A stretch of 64,000 nt of DNA from GCA-2729515 sp036336695 (lineage in GTDB: Bacteria; Myxococcota_A; UBA9160; SMWR01): positions 12,804 to 76,803 of the forward strand of contig JAYZFQ010000128.1 in the NCBI GenBank assembly GCA_036336695.1, in the 5' to 3' direction. The notes beneath the pieces were generated by a model. The model did no database searches, was not told the DNA's origin, and saw only the letters and a program-made list of their open reading frames with translations. The first letter of the stretch is position 1, and each line of letters begins with the position of its first letter. A program made the position numbers and the translations under genes. Below are positions 9,967 through 16,416 of this stretch, piece after piece.

Positions 9967-10659
9967 CTACTCCACGGTCACCCGCGCGCTCTCGATGACG
10001 AGCGACTCGGTCGGCCGACCGCTGCGCGTTCCCCGCGCCTCGAGTTCCTTCAAGGTGCCCTTGCCCTCGACCACCTCGCCGAACAGGGTGTGCTTGCCGT
10101 CCAGCCAGGGTGTCGCCACGAAGGTCAGGAAGAACTGGCTGCCGTCGGTTCCGGGACCGGCGTTGGCCATGCTCAACAGGCCTCCCTTGTCGTGCTTCGC
10201 GCTCGGGTCGAATTCACCCGCGTACTGGTAACCGGGCCCCCCCGTGCCGCGACCGAGGGGATCGCCGCCCTGGGCCATGAAGCCGGGAATCACGCGGTGA
10301 AACGCAATCCCATCGTAGAACCCGAGACGCGTCAGGTAGAGCGTGCTCGAGACGTGCATCGGCGCGACCTTGGGATCGAGCTTGATCTTCATCGCTCCCT
10401 TGTTGGTATCGAGATACCAGTAATAGGTCTTGTCCGCGTCGAAGGTCAGCTTGGGCGGCTTCGGGAGCCGGGTCTTCCAGCCCGGGGAAGACTTGTCGAT
10501 GTCCTGCTCCGCGATGAATGCGTCGATGGCTTCGATGGCCACGTCTTTCTTCCCCTTGGTGGCCTGCGACGAGGCCTTGTCACTCGCAGCCGCCGGCACC
10601 GCGAACACCGCGATGGCGGCCAGCGTGGAGAGTGTGGATGTGAGCGCGTGAAAAAGCAT
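9967..10659 (-). CDS. Secreted cyclophilin-type peptidyl-prolyl isomerase
   Basis: A 230-residue cyclophilin that isomerises X-Pro bonds, probably in the periplasm. Residues 1-25 form a signal peptide ending in A-V-P-A-A-A-S. A lysine-rich linker follows. The cyclophilin domain occupies about residues 70-228 and shows the active-site pattern IAFHRVIPGFMAQGGDP and GSQFFLTF, with WLDGKHTLFGEV further on. I start at the ATG at 10659 because the signal peptide begins there; the frame is open for another 16 codons. It is divergent from the gamma-glutamylcyclotransferase gene, with only 37 bases between the two starts. Confidence 0.88.
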   Translation of the reverse strand: MLFHALTSTLSTLAAIAVFAVPAAASDKASSQATKGKKDVAIEAIDAFIAEQDIDKSSPGWKTRLPKPPKLTFDADKTYYWYLDTNKGAMKIKLDPKVAPMHVSSTLYLTRLGFYDGIAFHRVIPGFMAQGGDPLGRGTGGPGYQYAGEFDPSAKHDKGGLLSMANAGPGTDGSQFFLTFVATPWLDGKHTLFGEVVEGKGTLKELEARGTRSGRPTESLVIESARVTVE

Positions 10660-10696
10660 GAAAATACCCGTGTGCGAAAATGAGGCCGAGAGACTA

Positions 10697-11152
10697 ATGC
10701 AGGCCACGTATTTTGCCTATGGCTCCAACCTGCTCACGAGCCGTCTGCAGGGTCGGGTCCCGTCGGCCCGGCCCGACGGCCCGGCCCGGCTCGGAGACCA
10801 CCGGCTCACCACGGACAAGCGCGGGCGGGACGGCACCGGCAAGGCCAACCTCCGGCACGCACCGGGGCAGTTCGTCTGGGGTGTGCTCTGGTCTCTTGAC
10901 CGTGAAGACTGGGCGCGACTCGATGCCGTGGAAGGCGACTACCGGCGTATCGCGGTTTGCGTGGAGAACGCAGCGGGAGAACGGGTCCAGACGCAAACCT
11001 ACCGCTCCGACCGGCTCACGGACGATCCGGTCCTCGCCCCGGCGTACAAGCGCTGCATGGTCGACGGCGCCCGGGAACACGGCCTGCCGGAAGCCTGGGT
11101 CCGCCTCCTCGAGGCGCTTCCCGAGCGGCAGCGTGACACGCCGGCTTCCTGA
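10697..11152 (+). CDS. Gamma-glutamylcyclotransferase (GGCT/AIG2-like)
   Basis: A 151-residue protein beginning M-Q-A-T-Y-F-A-Y-G-S-N-L. The YGSN loop that binds the gamma-glutamyl group is the hallmark of the GGCT/AIG2 fold. The catalytic glutamate is probably the one in LDAVEGDYRR. Members release 5-oxoproline from gamma-glutamyl amino acids or related amines. The substrate here cannot be read from sequence. ATG 10697 is chosen because the YGSN motif must lie close to the N-terminus; the frame is open back to 10658 with no conserved residues. A different, ChaC-type cyclotransferase lies at 21744-22274. Confidence 0.8.
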   Translation: MQATYFAYGSNLLTSRLQGRVPSARPDGPARLGDHRLTTDKRGRDGTGKANLRHAPGQFVWGVLWSLDREDWARLDAVEGDYRRIAVCVENAAGERVQTQTYRSDRLTDDPVLAPAYKRCMVDGAREHGLPEAWVRLLEALPERQRDTPAS

Positions 11153-11212
11153 GCCGGCGGGACGCGCCATCCCCGGCCAAACGAGGTTTGCGGCTGCGAC
11201 AAATATTGCTGC

Positions 11213-11235
11213 CCGGGCGCCGCGCCGGCGCCCGG
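11213..11235. terminator. GC-rich hairpin between convergent genes, possible bidirectional terminator
   Basis: Bases 11213-11221 (CCGGGCGCC) pair perfectly with 11227-11235 (GGCGCCCGG) across a five-base loop. The hairpin lies between the ends of two convergent genes. On the minus strand it is followed by a short AT-rich run (AATATTTG), but there is no true T-tract, so rho-independent termination is likely only for the minus-strand gene. Confidence 0.4.
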
Positions 11236-11242
11236 CCTGGAC

Positions 11243-12397
11243 TCAGGGCGAGAGACGACGCGCGAGCGCCTCGGCGGCGCGCGCGACGTCGGCGGGCGGC
11301 GCCGCGGTGAAACACAGCCGCACCCAGTCCGCGTAGTCGCGACCGCAGGACGGACCGGGCGCGAGCGCAACGCCATCCTCGACGCAATCCGCGAGAAAAC
11401 CCCAGATCCCCCGGGCGTCGAGCCGCGCCCCGACGTCGAGGAACAGGAAGGTCCCGCCCTCCGGCGCCGGCAGGCCGAGCGCGGCGGCGGTCGCGTCTCC
11501 CACCGCGCGGTACGTCTCCCGCGCTTCGGCCAGCCAGCTCGCACCGTCGCGCAACGCGCGGAGCGCAGCGAGTTGCCCCGCGGTGGGCGCGGCGTAGAAG
11601 GTATGGGTCGACACCTTGCGCGCTCCGGCCACGGCCTCGGCCGGGCCCACCAGGTATCCCACCCGGTTCCCGGCCATCCCGTAGGCCTTGGAGAAGGAGA
11701 ACACCGTGAGCGAGCGCTCCGGTGCCGCGGTGGCGATCGAGAAGTGCTCCCCGCGGTAGACCACTTCTTCGTACACCTCGTCGGACACGAGCCACAGGTT
11801 CTCCTCCCGGGCCAGTTCCGCGAGGGCCTCGAGCCAGGCCCGGGGCAGGACACGGCCCGTCGGGTTCGACGGACTCGATACGTAGAGCGCCACGCTCCGC
11901 TCGGTCAGGCGAGCGCGCACCGCCGCGACGACCGACTCCACGGAATCGACGCGGTCGTAGAAGGGAACCTCGACCGGCACCGCGCGAAAGGCCTGGACGA
12001 TGCCCCGGATGAGCGGCCAGAACGGCGCGAGGATGAGCACCTCTTCCCCGGGCGCAGCGAGCATGCCGACAGCCGAACCGAGGGCGCCCGTGGCCCCGGC
12101 GGCGACCAGCACCTGGTCCCGTTCGCAGGCGATTGCGTTCTTCCCCCGCACCTTGTCGACGATGGCATCGATCAACGGCGGCAAGCCCTGGGTCTCGCTG
12201 TAGCGATGCATCCCCGGGTGCTCGGCAACCCGCAACGATTCCATGCGCCCCCCCTCGAACGGCTCCAACCAGGTGTCCCCGACATGCAACGGAACGATGT
12301 CCCGCGACCCGGACTCGAGTTGCCGCTGAACCGGCGAGAACACCGCACCGGGCATTTCGGCAACCGCAGGCGCACACTCGGGCGGGCGCGGGGACAT
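11243..12397 (-). CDS. PLP-dependent aminotransferase, class I/II
   Basis: A 384-residue fold-type I aminotransferase. The PLP-binding lysine lies in FSFSKAYGMAGNRVGY. The SSPSNPTGRVLP segment and DEVYEEVVY give the usual asparagine and aspartate ligands, and GATGALGSAVGMLA is the phosphate loop. The C-terminal arginine that binds the substrate carboxylate is in DWVRLCF. It is similar to aspartate/aromatic aminotransferases or arginine-pyruvate transaminases; the amino donor cannot be fixed from sequence. The ATG at 12397 overlaps the stop of the upstream epimerase gene (ATGA), so the two are coupled. Confidence 0.85.
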   Translation of the reverse strand: MSPRPPECAPAVAEMPGAVFSPVQRQLESGSRDIVPLHVGDTWLEPFEGGRMESLRVAEHPGMHRYSETQGLPPLIDAIVDKVRGKNAIACERDQVLVAAGATGALGSAVGMLAAPGEEVLILAPFWPLIRGIVQAFRAVPVEVPFYDRVDSVESVVAAVRARLTERSVALYVSSPSNPTGRVLPRAWLEALAELAREENLWLVSDEVYEEVVYRGEHFSIATAAPERSLTVFSFSKAYGMAGNRVGYLVGPAEAVAGARKVSTHTFYAAPTAGQLAALRALRDGASWLAEARETYRAVGDATAAALGLPAPEGGTFLFLDVGARLDARGIWGFLADCVEDGVALAPGPSCGRDYADWVRLCFTAAPPADVARAAEALARRLSP

Positions 12398-13236
12398 CAG
12401 GCTTCCTCGGAGAGCACGCTCTGGTAGCCCTCGCGAAACGTCGGATAACGGAACTCGAAGCCAGTGGCCACGAGGCGCGCACTGCTGCAGCGTTTGCTCC
12501 CCCGCCGCGCCGGGCCGTCGTCCGGTACCGCTCGCCGCGGTGTCGGTGCCCCCAGGGCACCCGCCAGCCAGTTCTGGACCACGTCTTCCGCCGCGGGCTC
12601 GGTGTCCACCGCGACGTAGCAGTCGTCGACGTCTTCCCGGGCGATCAGGTGCGCGATGGCGCCGACGCAGTCGTCTCGATGGATGCGGTTGGTGTAGTGG
12701 CCGGGCCGATAGCTCGCGGCACCGGTGCGCACCCGCTCCACCAGGCCGGTCCGACGCGGACCGTAGATCCCGCCGAATCGCAACGCGGTCGTGGGAAACG
12801 GAGCACGCGCCAGGCAGGCTTCTCCTTCGAGCAAACGCTTGCCCGAGAAGTGCGTGGGCTCCGTGACCGACGCTTCGTCCACCCACTCTCCACGACGTTG
12901 CCCATATACCGCCGTGCTCGAGGCGAAGAAGACGCGACGGGGGCGCTCACCCGTCTCTCCCAGCGCCGCCAACAGATTCGACAGGCCGTCCACGTAGGCA
13001 GCCCGGTAGAACGCGTCGTCGGAACCTCGCGGCGAAACCAGGTACACGACGAAATCCAGAACGCCGGGCAGACGCCGCAGCTCCGCGGGCACGCCGAGAT
13101 CCGCTTCGACCGGCTGCACACCTGCCGGGACCGCGGCAAAACTGCGCCGCAGTCCCCAGACCTCGTGACCGTCGGCCGCGAGCCGTTCACCCAGCGCGCT
13201 TCCGACGTAACCACATCCGGCGATGAGCGTGCGCAC
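12397..13236 (-). CDS. NAD(P)-dependent epimerase/dehydratase-like SDR (YeeZ-like)
   Basis: A 279-residue extended SDR. The N-terminus VRTLIAGCGYVGSALGERL carries the dinucleotide-binding GxGxxG. FFASSTAVYGQ contains the serine and tyrosine of the active-site region. RFGGIYGP and the RIHRDD segment match the YeeZ-like epimerases, a group of largely unknown substrates. The start is GTG 13236, with GGGAGGG five bases upstream; the longer frame to 13347 has no conserved residues. It is transcribed divergently from the amidotransferase at 13283 and is coupled to the downstream aminotransferase by a four-base overlap. Confidence 0.8.
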   Translation of the reverse strand: MRTLIAGCGYVGSALGERLAADGHEVWGLRRSFAAVPAGVQPVEADLGVPAELRRLPGVLDFVVYLVSPRGSDDAFYRAAYVDGLSNLLAALGETGERPRRVFFASSTAVYGQRRGEWVDEASVTEPTHFSGKRLLEGEACLARAPFPTTALRFGGIYGPRRTGLVERVRTGAASYRPGHYTNRIHRDDCVGAIAHLIAREDVDDCYVAVDTEPAAEDVVQNWLAGALGAPTPRRAVPDDGPARRGSKRCSSARLVATGFEFRYPTFREGYQSVLSEEA

Positions 13237-13269
13237 CCGACCCTCCCATCGGCGAAGACGGGGGGAGGG

Positions 13270-13275
13270 TATACT
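13270..13275 (+). promoter_or_regulatory. -10 element TATACT of a probably leaderless transcript
   Basis: TATACT is a near-consensus -10 and lies only seven bases before the ATG at 13283, so transcription would start at or next to the start codon. The palindromic core GTATAC (13269-13274) could also serve the divergent epimerase gene as TATACC. Confidence 0.45.
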
Positions 13276-13282
13276 GGCCGCA

Positions 13283-13975
13283 ATGCCGCCGCTCATCGGG
13301 ATTCCCCCCTGCCTCGATGCGCGCGGACGCTGGAAACCGGGCCGCACCTACCAGTACATCGACACCGCCTACGCGGCCGCGCTGGCCGAAGCCGGCGCCC
13401 TTCCGGTCCACCTGGCCCTCGGGGCCGATCCCGTTGCCCTCGTCTCCCGCCTCGACGGTCTGTTGATCCCGGGCGGCGACGACTTCGCGCCGCCGCAACC
13501 GCTTCCCCCGAGCATCGCCCTCGACCCGGTACCCGAGGCGCAACTCGCCGCCGACTCGGCGGTGCTCGCAGCGGCCCTGGCGCGCGAACTTCCCGTCCTC
13601 GGGATCTGCTACGGCATGCAATTGCTGGCGCTCGCCCACGGCGGAAGCCTGCATTACCACCTCCCGAGCGATGTGCCCGAGGCCCGGTGCCACCGCCCCG
13701 AGGATCCCGACGCGCGACACCCGGTTCGCGTCGCGCCGGGAACACGCCTGGCGGAATGTCTCGGCACGGATGCCTGCGACGTGAACAGCCGGCACCACCA
13801 GGGCGTGGCAGACCCGGGACGCCTCCGGGTGAGCGCCACAGCCGACGACGGCGTGGTGGAGGGCGTCGAGGCCCAGGAACACCCCTTCTGCGTCGGGGTC
13901 CAGTGGCACCCGGAAACCCTCGATCGCGACCACCGCGCGCGACTGTTCGGAAGCTTCGTCGCCGCCTGCGCCTAG
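13283..13975 (+). CDS. Class I glutamine-amidotransferase-like hydrolase (PuuD family)
   Basis: A 230-residue protein of the peptidase C26 / gamma-glutamyl-gamma-aminobutyrate hydrolase family. LLIPGGDDF is the oxyanion strand, GICYGMQLLALAHGG has the nucleophilic cysteine, and VQWHPE has the catalytic histidine and glutamate. The family hydrolyses gamma-glutamyl bonds in polyamine breakdown and related routes. The rest of a putrescine pathway is not in this window, so the actual substrate is open. The start is ATG 13283 with no Shine-Dalgarno but a -10 element seven bases upstream, which fits leaderless translation. Confidence 0.82.
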   Translation: MPPLIGIPPCLDARGRWKPGRTYQYIDTAYAAALAEAGALPVHLALGADPVALVSRLDGLLIPGGDDFAPPQPLPPSIALDPVPEAQLAADSAVLAAALARELPVLGICYGMQLLALAHGGSLHYHLPSDVPEARCHRPEDPDARHPVRVAPGTRLAECLGTDACDVNSRHHQGVADPGRLRVSATADDGVVEGVEAQEHPFCVGVQWHPETLDRDHRARLFGSFVAACA

Positions 13976-14036
13976 GCGCCCGGCGACACTGGATCGCGAA
14001 GACCGTTCCCGGCTGCCTGCAGTCGAAACCCGCGGC

Positions 14037-14609
14037 TCAAGCCGGTTGGTGCCGCAAGCCGGGGTCGACGGCGCCCGCCATGGCCCCGGTGTCCAGTCCG
14101 GCTCCCAGGAAGGCGTCCAACGCGGTCGCCGCCGCCCGCGGCTCGGCGAGCACGCGGTCGTAGTCGAGCCACAGCGCGCCGAAGGCCGGTCGCGCCGCGA
14201 TCCATTGCTCGAGTTCGACGAGCTGGCGCGCATAGATCTCCGCCAGGCGCCCCGGAGCCGGACCGGGCGGGGCGCGTCCCGCCAGCATCGCCTCCTGGGA
14301 AGCCACCACCTCGGCAAGGTCGCGCCGGATCAGCACGACCCGGTAGTCGCAAATCTCCGGCAGGCTCGGCACGAGCGTGTGGATGACCTTCACCGCGCGT
14401 CCGGTCGCCCGGGGCAACCAGTCGGCGCCTTCGGGAAGCGCCTTGACGGGCTCGAACTCGAAGTAGCCGCGCGGATTGTTCGCATCGGGCCTGCGCATCT
14501 CGTCCGTCAACACCGGAAACCCACCGGCAGCAAGCATCTGCATGACGAGGGAGGTTCCGGACCGGGGCACTCCGGATACCACGACAACGAAATCGCCCGA
14601 CGCGCCCAT
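14037..14609 (-). CDS. Sulfotransferase family protein
   Basis: A 190-residue P-loop protein. The 5' phosphosulfate-binding loop is V-S-G-V-P-R-S-G-T-S-L near residue 11. YRVVLIRRDLAEVVASQEAML carries the 3' phosphate-binding Arg and the R-x-x-x-x-V-x-S pattern of PAPS-dependent sulfotransferases. It is shorter than the usual 250-300 residues, but both cofactor motifs and an LDYDRVLAEP segment are present. The acceptor is unknown. Upstream on its strand TAAGCT (14618-14623) lies eight bases before ATG 14609 and no Shine-Dalgarno is seen, so the mRNA may be leaderless. It converges with the PuuD-like gene. Confidence 0.72.
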   Translation of the reverse strand: MGASGDFVVVVSGVPRSGTSLVMQMLAAGGFPVLTDEMRRPDANNPRGYFEFEPVKALPEGADWLPRATGRAVKVIHTLVPSLPEICDYRVVLIRRDLAEVVASQEAMLAGRAPPGPAPGRLAEIYARQLVELEQWIAARPAFGALWLDYDRVLAEPRAAATALDAFLGAGLDTGAMAGAVDPGLRHQPA

Positions 14610-14706
14610 GGTTGGCGAGCTTATCCGATCCGGCTGCGCGGGAGCCGCCCGTTGCCTGCCGACACCGGGGGGTCACCTCTCCCGGCGCCGAAGCCACTCA
14701 CGAACG

Positions 14707-14937
14707 ATGACGCAGCACGAAGCGCTCCAGTGGATCCAGGCGGTCGAGGGTCAGCTCTACCGCAACAACGAGCACCCGAGCGGCCGCAATGCCTGGGTCG
14801 CCGTCGTACGCACGCCGCGCAACGGCGCAGAGCGCGGAAAACTCATCGTCGCCCTGGGCGGAAGCATGGAGGAGGCGACGACCGCCGCCGCACACCAGTG
14901 GCAGACGCTCTGCAGCGATTGCGGCGCGATCCAGTAG
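14707..14937 (+). CDS. Small hypothetical protein (76 aa)
   Basis: Starts at ATG 14707 and ends 19 bases before the next gene on the same strand. The product begins MTQHEALQWIQAVEGQLYRNN, has a basic V-A-V-V-R-T-P-R-N-G-A-E-R-G-K-L-I-V core that looks like two beta strands, then a helix and a C-terminal L-C-S-D-C-G ending. The CxxC near the end could bind a metal or be redox-active. The predicted helix-strand-strand-helix order is reminiscent of small proteins that pack as one alpha/beta unit. I do not recognise it. Codon use fits the neighbours, so it is likely real. Confidence 0.55.
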   Translation: MTQHEALQWIQAVEGQLYRNNEHPSGRNAWVAVVRTPRNGAERGKLIVALGGSMEEATTAAAHQWQTLCSDCGAIQ

Positions 14938-14956
14938 ACCCCGGTACGCTGGCGCC

Positions 14957-15949
14957 GTGGCGCGCGCCCTGCCCTCCGGAAAGCTCCCGGCTGCGCTTCT
15001 CGCCGAACTCCTGGCGACCCGCGCGCCGGAACCTCCCGAACTGAGACTCGGCCCGCAACCGGGAGAAGACGCGTGCGCCATCGACGTCTCCTCGGGCACG
15101 CTGGTCGTCGCCGCGGACCCGATCACACTCACCGGCCAGGGCATCGGCAGCCATGCCGTCGTCATCAACGCGAACGACGTCGCCGTCACGGGGACGCGGC
15201 CGCGCTGGTTCCTCGCGACGCTGCTCCTGCCCGAGGGAAGCAGTCCGGAAACGGCGCGTCAGATTTTCAACGAAATGCACGCAGCGCTCGCCGACTACGG
15301 CGCGACGCTGGTCGGCGGACATACGGAAGTGACCCCCGCGGTGCGCCAACCCGTCATCGCCGGACAGATGCTCGGCCTCGCCGAACCGGGCTGCATCGTG
15401 CGGACCGGCGGAGTGCGACCCGGGGACGTCATCGTCCAGGCGGGCCCGGCCCCGGTCGAAGGCGCCGCTGTGTTCGCCGCGGAGGCGGGCGATCGCCTGG
15501 GGACCGTAGATCCCGCGGAACGACGCCGCGCGGAAACCGCGCTCCGGGAACCGGGAATTTCCGTCGTCGAACCGGCGCTGCTCGCGACCGAGTGTGGCGC
15601 CACGGCCCTCCACGATCCGACCGAGGGCGGCTTGGCGGCGGGTCTCAGCGAACTCGCGGACGCATCGAACGTGAAGCTGCGCGTCGATGCCGACGCCGTG
15701 CTCTGGTACGCCCCGGGACTGGCCCTCTGCGACGCGCTCGGTGCCGACCCCTGGCGCACATTGGCCTCCGGTGCGCTGCTGGCCGCGTTTCCCGAAGACA
15801 CGGCCGCGACCGCCTGCACGAAACTCTCGGATGCAGGCACGCCGGCGCGCCCGATCGGCCGCGCCGAAGCGGGCAACGGCGTGTTCCTCCTCGACGGATC
15901 CGAGGTCACCCCGCCGGAGCGGGACGAAGTGGCACGCCTGCTCGCGTAA
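14957..15949 (+). CDS. AIR-synthase/HypE-like protein
   Basis: A 330-residue protein of the PurM/HypE/ThiL fold. The N-terminal half has G-E-D-A-C-A-I-D and V-A-A-D-P-I-T-L, followed by HAVVINANDVAVTG and LVGGHTEVTP. This is the ATP- and metal-binding arrangement of HypE and related dehydratases. ALHDPTEGGLAAGLSEL begins the C-terminal half. HypE makes the cyanide ligand of NiFe hydrogenase, but no other hyp gene or hydrogenase is nearby and the C-terminus lacks the conserved PRxC ending, so true HypE function is unlikely. The start is GTG 14957, six bases after TACGCT. The previous small gene ends 19 bases upstream. Confidence 0.75.
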   Translation: MARALPSGKLPAALLAELLATRAPEPPELRLGPQPGEDACAIDVSSGTLVVAADPITLTGQGIGSHAVVINANDVAVTGTRPRWFLATLLLPEGSSPETARQIFNEMHAALADYGATLVGGHTEVTPAVRQPVIAGQMLGLAEPGCIVRTGGVRPGDVIVQAGPAPVEGAAVFAAEAGDRLGTVDPAERRRAETALREPGISVVEPALLATECGATALHDPTEGGLAAGLSELADASNVKLRVDADAVLWYAPGLALCDALGADPWRTLASGALLAAFPEDTAATACTKLSDAGTPARPIGRAEAGNGVFLLDGSEVTPPERDEVARLLA

Positions 15950-15960
15950 CCCCCGACGTC

Positions 15961-16407
15961 TCAATCCAGGAAGCGCTGCCGTTCCCCCGCGTCCGGCACG
16001 CGGCAGACGTCGCGCTTTCCGAAAATCCCGTAACGCAGACGGGCGAAGATGCGGTAGAAGAAATCCGCCACGGGCAGGGGGAGTGCGCCCAGGAAGCCCG
16101 CCCACCACGGCGTCCGCGGCAATTCCCGGCAGATCGCCACCACCGCAGCGGTGCGCAGCAGGACCCGTTCGCGCCCCGCGTGCACCTCGACATACACGAG
16201 GCTGTCGAGCCCCCCAGGAATCTCGGGGTGACGCGCCCGCAAACGACGCGCGGTATCCCCCTGGAGCGGCGCGAACTGCAGGCGCTCGTCGCGATCGTGC
16301 TCGAGGAGCCACTGCACGGCCGTCTCGCAGAAACCGCACACGCCATCGAAGAGGACCAGTCTCTCGAAATCGGGAGAGACGTCATGCGGAACCCGGACGT
16401 CGCTCAT
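15961..16407 (-). CDS. DCC family thiol-disulfide oxidoreductase-like protein (DUF393)
   Basis: A 148-residue member of the DCC family. The N-terminal signature L-V-L-F-D-G-V-C-G-F-C holds the DxxCxxC motif that gives the family its name and resembles a thioredoxin-type redox pair. LQFAPLQGDTA and the arginine-rich C-terminus are also typical. The physiological substrate is not known. It ends 12 bases from the end of the HypE-like gene on the other strand, and the MMPL exporter gene is just upstream in the same direction (nine bases), so it is probably the last gene of that transcript. Confidence 0.8.
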   Translation of the reverse strand: MSDVRVPHDVSPDFERLVLFDGVCGFCETAVQWLLEHDRDERLQFAPLQGDTARRLRARHPEIPGGLDSLVYVEVHAGRERVLLRTAAVVAICRELPRTPWWAGFLGALPLPVADFFYRIFARLRYGIFGKRDVCRVPDAGERQRFLD

Positions 16408-16416
16408 GGCCCGAGT

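Noticed and set aside
14957..15949. Hydrogenase maturation cluster
   Set aside because: Only the HypE-like gene is present. Neighbours are unrelated.
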